DNA of 8,862 bases. It comes from Chitinophaga pinensis (GTDB lineage Bacteria > Bacteroidota > Bacteroidia > AKYH767-A > OLB10). Of this stretch, positions 1-6,210 are shown in pieces. The DNA lies in contig CAMBYJ010000060.1 of the NCBI GenBank assembly GCA_945872015.1, positions 1 through 8,862 of the forward strand, written 5' to 3'. Both the position numbers and the translations under genes were made by a program. The notes under the pieces are model-generated. The model worked only from the letters and a program-made list of their open reading frames with translations, had not been told where the DNA came from and did no database searches. Positions within the stretch are counted from its first letter, which is position 1; each line of letters begins with the position of its first letter.

Positions 1-564
1 ATGCATTTTTTCCTTGTTCAGTTCCTTCATGCTAAAATTTTGAAGTATAATCTTGATTCAAATCTTGAACAGCTTTCATTTGGTTACGACATCATCGAAA
101 ATCAAGTGGACATTAAGGAGAATGAAACTTATCATTTAGTATCTGCTTACCGATACATGGCAACTGTTAAGTTTTATGCGAAAGATTTCCAAGGTGCTGC
201 GAAAAAAATTAATCAGCTTAGAAATAGAATTCCGCTGAAACAACATTTAGTTGCTGATGTAGATAATAAAATTTTCCAGGCGTTGCAGTACTGTATTTTA
301 GGAGAAGATAGTCTTTGCATGCAAATAGTAAGTAGTCTAAAGCGACAGATAAAGGATAATGAGTCGCAGTTTGATTCAACAAATTCGATGATAAAGATTC
401 TAAAAGCCGCACTCAAGCCAGCCGATTACCGTAAGAAAATGAAAAAAATTGCTGATATGTGGGCTCAGTTTGAATCAAACAACAAAACTCCATATTTCGT
501 GATGAAGAATATTAAGCTTGATGAAGCAACTTTACGAAAAATGTGTAATCCAATTAAAAGCTAA
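1..564 (+). CDS. C-terminal part of an unrecognised helical (possibly TPR-like) protein
   Basis: I do not recognise this protein. The reading frame is open from the first base of the window to a TAA stop. The ATG at position 1 is therefore probably an internal methionine, and the true start lies upstream of the window. The 187 visible residues look all-helical and rather charged. Residues 45-75 (with A49, Y50, A54, Y59, A60, F63, A66, A67) resemble the small/aromatic spacing of a TPR-like helix pair, but no repeat consensus can be shown. The C-terminus is lysine-rich (about residues 138-151). No signal peptide, membrane segment or catalytic motif is visible in this part. It ends four bases before a strong hairpin terminator, so it is the last gene of its transcript. 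That it is a helical-repeat scaffold protein is an inference only. Confidence 0.7.
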   Translation: MHFFLVQFLHAKILKYNLDSNLEQLSFGYDIIENQVDIKENETYHLVSAYRYMATVKFYAKDFQGAAKKINQLRNRIPLKQHLVADVDNKIFQALQYCILGEDSLCMQIVSSLKRQIKDNESQFDSTNSMIKILKAALKPADYRKKMKKIADMWAQFESNNKTPYFVMKNIKLDEATLRKMCNPIKS

Positions 565-567
565 ATA

Positions 568-595
568 AAAAAGTCCCGATAATTCGGGACTTTTT
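568..595. terminator. Bidirectional intrinsic terminator between convergent genes
   Basis: A perfect 12-bp stem (568-579 with 584-595) with a 4-base TAAT loop is built on a GTCCC/GGGAC core. It is flanked by A residues on the left and T residues on the right, so both strands give a GC-rich stem followed by a U tract. It starts four bases after the stop of the upstream + gene and ends two bases before the stop of the response regulator on the - strand. It should serve both. Confidence 0.9.
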
Positions 596-597
596 AT

Positions 598-990
598 TTA
601 AAAATCGATTGCATTTAAATATTTTTCACTGAGGGGTTTGTTTACATACTTGTAGACAAACTTGTTTGTAGAGGCCTTGTTAATGTCTTCTGGACTGATA
701 GAAGAGGAGAGTACAATGATTTTACAGTTTCCTTTTAACTCTTCGTTCAAACTCTCGAATTCAGTTAAAAATGCGAATCCATCTTTGCCTGGCATGTTCA
801 AATCAAGAAAAATTACTTGGGGGAATTCATTAACATCAGTCAAAGAATGTAAAAAACTTAAAGAATCATCTGTAGAATTCTTTACAATTACTTCAGCTGA
901 AAAATTACTCGCTGAAATCATTCTTTCGTTAATGAAGTTGTCAATCTCATTATCATCTATGAGCAAAACTCTTTTGAAGCGTGCTTTCAT
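598..990 (-). CDS. Stand-alone CheY-like response regulator (single receiver domain)
   Basis: A 130-residue protein consisting only of a receiver domain. The acidic pair is D12-D13 (LIDDNE). The expected phospho-accepting aspartate is D63 in FLDLNMPGKDG. The switch Ser/Thr is in the VLSSS strand (about S95), and the invariant lysine is K118 before P119. No output domain follows, so by family knowledge it would act through protein contacts or in a phosphorelay, receiving phosphate from a histidine kinase that is not in this window. The same frame stays open upstream to a Met codon at 1053, but those 21 extra residues would be read through the tRNA-Phe gene. The ATG at 990 opens the domain in the usual way, so I chose it. 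AAAAGGA lies directly against the ATG, too close for a normal Shine-Dalgarno. The gene is 31 bp downstream of tRNA-Phe on the same strand and may share its promoter. The partner kinase and process are unknown. Confidence 0.93.
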   Translation of the reverse strand: MKARFKRVLLIDDNEIDNFINERMISASNFSAEVIVKNSTDDSLSFLHSLTDVNEFPQVIFLDLNMPGKDGFAFLTEFESLNEELKGNCKIIVLSSSISPEDINKASTNKFVYKYVNKPLSEKYLNAIDF

Positions 991-1021
991 TCCTTTTATG
1001 AGATTGAAAATTAACTGTTTG

Positions 1022-1094
1022 TGGTGATGGGCGGAATCGAACCGTCGACACAAGGATTTTCAGTCCTTTGCTCTACCAACTGAGCTACATCACC
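1022..1094 (-). tRNA. tRNA-Phe (anticodon GAA)
   Basis: A complete 73-nt cloverleaf on the - strand. The 7-bp acceptor stem GGTGATG/CATCACC pairs 1094-1088 with 1029-1023, with discriminator A at 1022. The D stem is GCTC/GAGC, and the anticodon stem is AAGGA/TCCTT around the loop CTGAAAA. Anticodon GAA lies at 1061-1059 and reads UUC/UUU. The variable loop is GTGTC and the T loop TTCGATT. The 3' CCA is not encoded. The T stem GACGG/CCGCC has one A·C mismatch at the second pair (bases 1045 and 1031); everything else pairs perfectly. A promoter-like sequence lies just upstream, and the response-regulator gene follows 31 bp after the 3' end. Confidence 0.97.
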
Positions 1095-1105
1095 TGTTGA
1101 GGGCG

Positions 1106-1135
1106 CAAAAGTATGATAATTTTATCAATTTCAAA
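1106..1135 (-). promoter_or_regulatory. Bacteroidota-type promoter for tRNA-Phe (and perhaps the response regulator)
   Basis: On the - strand, TTTG at 1135-1132 is followed after 18 bp by TACTTTTG at 1113-1106. This matches the -33 TTTG and -7 TAnnTTTG boxes known for the primary sigma factor of this phylum. The expected start site, about 5-7 bases further on, falls near 1100, just upstream of the tRNA 5' end at 1094. The position fits a tRNA promoter. Confidence 0.75.
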
Positions 1136-1222
1136 TCTATTTCAAGAAATTAAAATAATAATAATTCGTTTTTTTTGAAATCAATAGTTTTAGCCAGCAA
1201 TTAATTCACTTATTTTGTGAGG

Positions 1223-1948
1223 ATGAATTTAGCTATTGATCTTGGAAATACAGCATTAAAGTGGGCTGTTTTTGAAGATAAAAATTTGATTTTCAGAGGT
1301 AAATTTGATTATTTGAACTTGTTGGAGGACTTGAAGTCCCTCGAGAAGTTTCAAATTAGCAGGGTCGCCTATACAACAGTAATTGAAGTTCCGGAGGAGC
1401 TAAAGTATTTCCTAAGTCAGTTTGATTTTGTTTTGCCAATCAATCAAAACAGTACATTTCCGTTGGGTAATGCATACGAAACTCCACAAACACTAGGTAT
1501 CGACAGGCTTATGAATGCTGTAGCGGCGAACAATTTATTCTCGAATAATAATGTGCTTGTTATTGATTGCGGCACTTGTTTAAAGATAGATTTCGTGTCG
1601 ATTGCAAATGGCTTTGAGGGTGGCTCGATTGCACCAGGATTGAATATGCGTTACAAAGCGCTGAAGCAATTTACGCATCAATTACCTTTATTAGAGCCCA
1701 AACAATTTAATAATTTAACAGGTAAAAACACGAGTGATTCAATTCATAATGGTGTAATGTCAGGTATGGCGAATGAAATAATTGGTGCTGTTAATGCATA
1801 CGCTGAAAATTATCTAGATCTTAAATTAATTATTACTGGTGGCGACTATCTTTATTTTCAAGATATAATTGAAAAAAAAGCCATATTTGCAGAGCCAAAT
1901 TTGACACTTATTGGCATCAATTTACTACTACTACATAATATCGAATGA
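1223..1948 (+). CDS. coaX: Type III pantothenate kinase
   Basis: Phosphorylates pantothenate with ATP, the first committed step of coenzyme A synthesis, in the cytoplasm. The 241-residue product has the CoaX signatures of the ASKHA fold in order. These are an N-terminal phosphate-binding strand AIDLGNT (D6), the GIDR motif at 92-95 with the conserved aspartate D94, the second phosphate loop IDCGTC (D115, G117, T118), the EGGSIAPGL segment at 132-140, and TGGD at 205-208. Length is slightly below the usual 250-260. A GTG six bases upstream (1217) is also in frame, but the ATG at 1223 puts the AIDLGNT strand at the usual distance from the terminus. No Shine-Dalgarno is clear, apart from GAGG abutting the ATG. 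Its TGA stop overlaps the next gene by four bases (ATGA), so the two are probably translationally coupled. Confidence 0.95.
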   Translation: MNLAIDLGNTALKWAVFEDKNLIFRGKFDYLNLLEDLKSLEKFQISRVAYTTVIEVPEELKYFLSQFDFVLPINQNSTFPLGNAYETPQTLGIDRLMNAVAANNLFSNNNVLVIDCGTCLKIDFVSIANGFEGGSIAPGLNMRYKALKQFTHQLPLLEPKQFNNLTGKNTSDSIHNGVMSGMANEIIGAVNAYAENYLDLKLIITGGDYLYFQDIIEKKAIFAEPNLTLIGINLLLLHNIE

Positions 1949-3234
1949 GAAAGCTGCAAATTAAGTTTTTACCACTATTTATTTTATTATCACTTATTTC
2001 TGGGCTAAGCTATTCTCAAAACAGTACGATATCTCCTTACTCAAGATTTGGTATTGGCGATTTAACCTTTAATGGTTTTGCTTATCAAAGAGGAATGGCT
2101 GGTATGGCGTTGGGGTATACTAATCCATCAACAATTAATGTAAATAATCCTGCCTCTTATGCTTATGATTCAATCATGATAATGGAGATAGGCGCAAATG
2201 GAGAATGTTTATTTAGTAGGCAAAATGATATTTCAACCTTTGGCTTAAACGCTGATCTTAATGCTCTCGCAATGGCATTTCCCATTGTTAAAAATAAATT
2301 AGGGTTTTCATTCGGGATTATTCCTTTTAGCAGCACGGGTTATAATATTATTTCAAAGAGTAGCATAGATACCTTAAGCACAAAATCTGATATTAATTAT
2401 ATATACAAAGGTACTGGGGGCTATACTAAATATTATTTAGGTGCAGGATTGAAAATCACTAAATCACTATCAGTTGGTGTTAATGCCAATTATTTATTTG
2501 GCAATGTAATTAATCAGCGTAAGCAGGAGTTTGCTAATAATATCTTCTTTAATACTAACTATCAGGATGAATTAAGTTTAAGTGATTTTTATTTTGAATA
2601 CGGATTAAATTGGAAGCATTCATTAAAGAATGATAAGTCAATTGCGATAGGAATTACCGGATCGCCTTCTCAAAGAATAACTGCAAATAGAAACCTTCTT
2701 TGGCTGAATTATAAAAAAGCTGCTACTGGATTTGATGTAATAAAAGACACTGTTTTTTTGTCGTTGGATAATCAAGGAGAAGTTGTGTTGCCTTTAAGTT
2801 ATGGTATTGGTTTTTGTGTTTCGAAGTCGAATAAATGGAACTATGGCGCCGACGTAAAAATTCAAAACTGGAGCGAATATGAGTCGTTTGGAGAGAAGGA
2901 TAATTTGAATAATAGTTTTTCGCTATCTGCAGGAGGAAGCTATATTCCCAATAACCTGCTTTCATCAAAATATGTAAGCCGCATTGAATACCGCTTTGGT
3001 GCGTATTACAACAAATCGTATTTGAATCTTAATAATAGCGACTTGAACGATGTAGGTATTTGCCTTGGCTTTGGATTACCTATTAAAAGAAGTTTTCAAT
3101 CAAAGGTAAATTGCAGTTTGCAATTTGGTAAACGCGGGACGTTAAATGATAATCTAATAAGAGAACAATATATTCGTTTGTCAATTGGACTTACTTTTAA
3201 TGAAGTATGGTTCATCAAAAAGAAATATGATTAA
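1945..3234 (+). CDS. Putative beta-barrel outer-membrane protein
   Basis: A 429-residue exported protein with a signal peptide (basic MRKLQIK, hydrophobic stretch about 8-22, likely cleavage near SYSQ at 22-25). The mature part begins with SPYSRFGIGDL (30-40), a sequence typical of a family of Bacteroidota outer-membrane proteins. It is rich in alternating hydrophobic/polar strands, Gly, Asn, Ser and aromatics, as expected of a transmembrane beta-barrel. The last strands (about 408-424, IRLSIGLTFNEVWF) are amphipathic, although the chain continues with a basic KKKYD tail. By family knowledge such proteins are distantly FadL/PorV-like, but substrate and function are not established and I assign none. 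It starts inside the coaX stop codon and ends 12 bp before lptC, which places it in an envelope operon. Confidence 0.85.
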   Translation: MRKLQIKFLPLFILLSLISGLSYSQNSTISPYSRFGIGDLTFNGFAYQRGMAGMALGYTNPSTINVNNPASYAYDSIMIMEIGANGECLFSRQNDISTFGLNADLNALAMAFPIVKNKLGFSFGIIPFSSTGYNIISKSSIDTLSTKSDINYIYKGTGGYTKYYLGAGLKITKSLSVGVNANYLFGNVINQRKQEFANNIFFNTNYQDELSLSDFYFEYGLNWKHSLKNDKSIAIGITGSPSQRITANRNLLWLNYKKAATGFDVIKDTVFLSLDNQGEVVLPLSYGIGFCVSKSNKWNYGADVKIQNWSEYESFGEKDNLNNSFSLSAGGSYIPNNLLSSKYVSRIEYRFGAYYNKSYLNLNNSDLNDVGICLGFGLPIKRSFQSKVNCSLQFGKRGTLNDNLIREQYIRLSIGLTFNEVWFIKKKYD

Positions 3235-3246
3235 TTTTTAATCGCA

Positions 3247-3789
3247 ATGGGATTTCTGAAAAAGCTTTTTTTGTTATTGGTGATTTCATGGAGCTTTGCT
3301 TCTTGTGAAAACAATGAAAGTGAAATATCTCGGATAACAGCAAGACCAAATGATCCCGTTGAAGAGATTGCAGGATTACAAACAATATATAGTGACTCGG
3401 GTTCTGTAAAGGTCCTTTTAGAAGCGCCTGTGATGCGAAAATTACTTGTGCCAAAGCAAATAACAGAACTTCCTAAAGGAATGAAAATTAGTTTTTATGA
3501 TGCAGAAATGAATGTAATTTCCAGAATGAAATCAAATTATGCTGTTCATTACGAGCAGGAACACAGATGGGAGGCAAGAAACAATGTAGAAGTTGTTAAT
3601 TTAAAAGGCGAGAAGCTGAACACTGAAAAACTAATCTGGGACGAACGGACAAATAAACTGCTTTCAGATAATTTTGTTAAAATTACAACTAGCAAAGAAA
3701 TTATCATGGGTAATGGTTTTGAAGCTGATCAGGATTTTAGCCATTATAAAATCTTTAATGTAACAGGTCATATTACACTTAATCAATGA
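3247..3789 (+). CDS. lptC: LPS-export lipoprotein LptC
   Basis: Component of the Lpt bridge that carries lipopolysaccharide from the inner-membrane LptBFG transporter to LptA and the outer membrane. The 180-residue product has a basic N-terminus, a hydrophobic core (7-18) and a lipobox-like FASC with Cys20. It is thus predicted to be a lipid-anchored protein, as Bacteroidota LptC usually is, rather than the single-pass form of E. coli. The LptC domain covers about 46-178. Recognisable segments are YSDSG (48-52), VLLEAPVM (56-63), FPEG-like ELPKGMKISFYD (74-85), LNTEKLIWDE (124-133) and GNGFEADQDFSHYKI (155-169). The gene follows the outer-membrane protein by 12 bp, and its TGA overlaps the next start (ATGA). 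Confidence 0.92.
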   Translation: MGFLKKLFLLLVISWSFASCENNESEISRITARPNDPVEEIAGLQTIYSDSGSVKVLLEAPVMRKLLVPKQITELPKGMKISFYDAEMNVISRMKSNYAVHYEQEHRWEARNNVEVVNLKGEKLNTEKLIWDERTNKLLSDNFVKITTSKEIIMGNGFEADQDFSHYKIFNVTGHITLNQ

Positions 3790-3980
3790 ATATCTACCGA
3801 CTGCTTGAGGTTTGCTGGTTAATACTGACTTTATTGGCAGTATCAGTGGGTATATTTAAAAGCCTTACGGAGTCGGCATTGTCAGGACTTTGGTTTTTTT
3901 TAGTAGCCTTTTTTACTAGTATTTTTTGGATGGTGCGCCGCTCTCAAAGGACAAAAAACGAGTCGGAAACAGATAATTAG
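3786..3980 (+). CDS. Small two-helix inner-membrane protein, function unknown
   Basis: A 64-residue protein I cannot name. It has two predicted membrane helices (about 6-24 and 33-50) joined by a short polar turn (KSLTES). A basic then acidic tail begins with RR at 51-52. The positive-inside rule suggests both ends face the cytoplasm. Its start overlaps the lptC stop (ATGA), and its hydrophobic pattern and length are those of a real gene rather than a shadow frame. Translational coupling to lptC suggests a role near LPS export or the envelope, but that is guilt by association only. In some relatives I recall a comparably small membrane protein at this position, followed by a CNNM/hemolysin-type gene. 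No such gene is present here. Confidence 0.8.
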   Translation: MNIYRLLEVCWLILTLLAVSVGIFKSLTESALSGLWFFLVAFFTSIFWMVRRSQRTKNESETDN

Positions 3981-4013
3981 CCCTATCTTTTTTAATATTA
4001 CTTAAGTGGATGC

Positions 4014-4044
4014 TTTTATCAATAAATAAAGAGTTGTATATTCG
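4014..4044 (+). promoter_or_regulatory. Probable promoter for ppiD
   Basis: TATATTCG at 4037-4044 differs by one base from TAnnTTTG and continues as CAACC, a common look for Bacteroidota -7 regions. A T-rich TTTTA at 4014-4018 lies 19 bp upstream, where the -33 box should be, but lacks the G. The predicted start would be near 4050, giving a leader of about 25 nt. The 95-bp gap after the preceding gene also supports a separate promoter. No terminator is visible between the two genes, so read-through from coaX-lptC is also likely. Confidence 0.45.
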
Positions 4045-4075
4045 CAACCTTAAATACAGAATTAAATAGATTACT

Positions 4076-6163
4076 ATGGCAGTTATTGAAAAAATAAGAA
4101 GCAAATCAGGTCTTCTTATTGGAATTATCGGGTTTAGTTTAGTAGCATTCGTTTTGGGTGACTTATTCTCATCAAATAATGGGCTTTTTGGTGGTTCTGA
4201 TAATACAGTCGGAATTATCGGAGGTAATAAAGTCGATTTGATGGACTATAATACACGTGTAGAAGAGTATGTTGAGAATTATAAAACTCAAACTCAAAAT
4301 CAAACAGTTGATCAGGCTACTATGGATCAAATCAGAGAGCAGGCTTGGAATAAATTCGTTAACGATTTTGTTATGGTATCCCAATACAAAAAGTTAGGTT
4401 TAATATGCTCAGCTGATGAATTATTTGATATGGTTCAAGGTAAAAACATCGATCCGCAAATTCGTCAGGCATTTACTGATCCGAAAACAGGTCAGTTTAG
4501 CCCATCAGGGGTTATTCAGTTTCTGAAAAACAAAAACAATGACCCAAAGGCTGCTGAACAATGGGCTGCTTTTGAAAAAGCACTTAAAGAAAAGCGAATC
4601 GCTGAAAAATATAATGAGCTTGTTAAGGGTGGATTGTATGTTACAAAAGATGAAGCAAAAGATAATTTCATTGATATGAACAGGACAGCTTCTGTTAAGT
4701 ATGTAATGATTCCATATGCCTCGATAGTTGATACAACAATTCAGGTTTCTGATGCTGACTTGAAAGCAGTTTACAATGAGAATTTGAAAAAATACAAGCA
4801 ACAAGATTCGCGCTCGGTAGAATATGTTGCATTTAATGTTAAGCCGTCTGATGTGGATATCAAATCAGCATCGAATGATTTTTCTAAATTATTAGAAGAG
4901 TTCAAAACGTCTTCAAATGATTCAGCATTTATTGTAGCAAACTCAGATCAGCCACTTGATAATACTTACCATAAGAAAGGAACATTACCATTTAATATTG
5001 ATTCTGCAATGTTTTCTGCAGCAGTAGGAACTGTAATGGGACCTTATGATATGAATGGTGTTTATTCAGCTTCTAAATTGATTGCTGTAAAATCTATGGC
5101 CGATTCAGTTAAGGCACGTCATATCTTATTAAAAGTTGAGCCAGGTAAAGCAGATGTAGCTAAGGCAACAGCTGATAGCATCATCAAAGCAATTAAAGGC
5201 GGAGCGAAATTCGAAGATTTGGCAACTAAATATTCAGTTGATCAGGCTGCAAATGCCAAAGGTGGAGACCTAGGTTGGTTCAATTACCAAATGATGGTTG
5301 AGCCATTCAGTGAAGCTTGTTTCAGTTCTTCAAAGGGTTCATTAATCACTGTAGAAACACAGTTCGGATTACATGTGATTGATGTAACAGATATGAGCGC
5401 AGCTTCTAAGCAAGTAAAGGTTGCTACATTGGTAAAGAAGGTAGAACCAAGTGCTAAAACAATTCAAACAATTTTTACGAAAGCAAACGAGTTTGCAAAT
5501 AAATTTAACACAGCAGAAGGATTTGATAAAGGAATTAAAGATCAAAATCTGACCAAATTAGCTGAACAAAACATTCAGGAAAACAATCGTCAGGTTGGTG
5601 GTTTTGAAAATTCTCGCGAACTAATCCGTTGGTCATTCAAAGCAAAGATTGGTGAAATTTCTAAGGCATTCGATTTTGGTAATACGTATGTAGTTGCAAA
5701 ACTGACTGATATCCGTGAGAAAGGAACTGCAACTTTGGAACAAGTGAAAGATCAAGTTACGATGGATGCACGTAAAGAGAAGAAAGCTCAAATGTTTATC
5801 GATCAATTATCTAAAGCAGGATCATCAAATATTGATGCTATTGCGACTAAGGTAAAACAAATAGTGCAGGCTGCTGATAATGTATCGTTCGCTTCTCCTT
5901 TCTTAGGTAATGCAGGATTTGAAGGATCTGTAGTAGGTAATATAATTACCCTAAAAGCAGGTCAAGTATCGAAGCCAGTAAAAGGAAATGCAGGTGTTTA
6001 TGTTGTTTTAGTAAGCAACTTTAATGAACCAACATTGCCAAAGGAATTTAAAGAGTCTGCTAACCAATTGAAAGTGCAATTACAAGGTCGTGCTCAGTAC
6101 GAAGTTGAAAATGCGTTGAAGGAAAAAGCAGATATTACTGATCACAGAGGAAGATTCTATTAG
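4076..6163 (+). CDS. ppiD: PpiD/SurA-type periplasmic peptidyl-prolyl cis-trans isomerase
   Basis: Membrane-anchored periplasmic foldase of 695 residues. A short cytoplasmic start (MAVIEKIRSKSG) is followed by one membrane helix (about 13-31). A SurA_N-like helical region spans roughly 44-200. A typical parvulin domain covers about 345-440, with KARHILL (H349), KFEDLATKYSVD, GGDLGWF (397-402), EPF and QFGLHVIDV (429-437). Sequences resembling the last third of a parvulin domain recur with glycines at G318, G421, G526 and G629, so the region 245-650 looks like four parvulin-like modules, of which only the second keeps the catalytic motifs. The C-terminus ends DHRGRFY, similar to what I recall in Bacteroidota homologues. 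By family knowledge it helps outer-membrane and periplasmic proteins fold as they leave the Sec channel. The ATG at 4076 is chosen because it gives the standard N-terminus. No Shine-Dalgarno is visible. A strong terminator follows 18 bp after the stop. Confidence 0.93.
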   Translation: MAVIEKIRSKSGLLIGIIGFSLVAFVLGDLFSSNNGLFGGSDNTVGIIGGNKVDLMDYNTRVEEYVENYKTQTQNQTVDQATMDQIREQAWNKFVNDFVMVSQYKKLGLICSADELFDMVQGKNIDPQIRQAFTDPKTGQFSPSGVIQFLKNKNNDPKAAEQWAAFEKALKEKRIAEKYNELVKGGLYVTKDEAKDNFIDMNRTASVKYVMIPYASIVDTTIQVSDADLKAVYNENLKKYKQQDSRSVEYVAFNVKPSDVDIKSASNDFSKLLEEFKTSSNDSAFIVANSDQPLDNTYHKKGTLPFNIDSAMFSAAVGTVMGPYDMNGVYSASKLIAVKSMADSVKARHILLKVEPGKADVAKATADSIIKAIKGGAKFEDLATKYSVDQAANAKGGDLGWFNYQMMVEPFSEACFSSSKGSLITVETQFGLHVIDVTDMSAASKQVKVATLVKKVEPSAKTIQTIFTKANEFANKFNTAEGFDKGIKDQNLTKLAEQNIQENNRQVGGFENSRELIRWSFKAKIGEISKAFDFGNTYVVAKLTDIREKGTATLEQVKDQVTMDARKEKKAQMFIDQLSKAGSSNIDAIATKVKQIVQAADNVSFASPFLGNAGFEGSVVGNIITLKAGQVSKPVKGNAGVYVVLVSNFNEPTLPKEFKESANQLKVQLQGRAQYEVENALKEKADITDHRGRFY

Positions 6164-6181
6164 GATTTTTAAACAAAATAT

Positions 6182-6209
6182 AAAAGGGAGAATAATTATT
6201 CTCCCTTTT
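6182..6209. terminator. Bidirectional intrinsic terminator between ppiD and murI
   Basis: A perfect 28-bp palindrome with a GGGAGAAT/ATTCTCCC core, followed on the + strand by a run of seven T (6206-6212). On the - strand four T from the stem plus an AT-rich tail follow. It starts 18 bases after the ppiD stop and reaches the base next to the murI stop (6211-6213). It should end both convergent transcripts. Confidence 0.9.
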
Positions 6210-6210
6210 T

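Noticed and set aside
662..1027. 121-codon open frame on the + strand opposite the response regulator
   Set aside because: It is antisense to a well-supported receiver domain and its product shows no recognisable pattern; low-GC complement frames commonly stay open.
991..1053. Longer N-terminus of the response regulator starting at 1053
   Set aside because: The extra 21 codons are read through the 3' half of the tRNA-Phe gene, and the receiver domain starts normally at the ATG at 990.
3981..4075. Possible terminator between the small membrane protein and ppiD
   Set aside because: There is a run of T after CCCTATC but no inverted repeat that could form a stem, so read-through is expected.
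4172..4804. Two open frames of 70 and 99 codons on the - strand inside ppiD
   Set aside because: They are shadows of the PpiD frame, without promoter, plausible start context or protein-like pattern.
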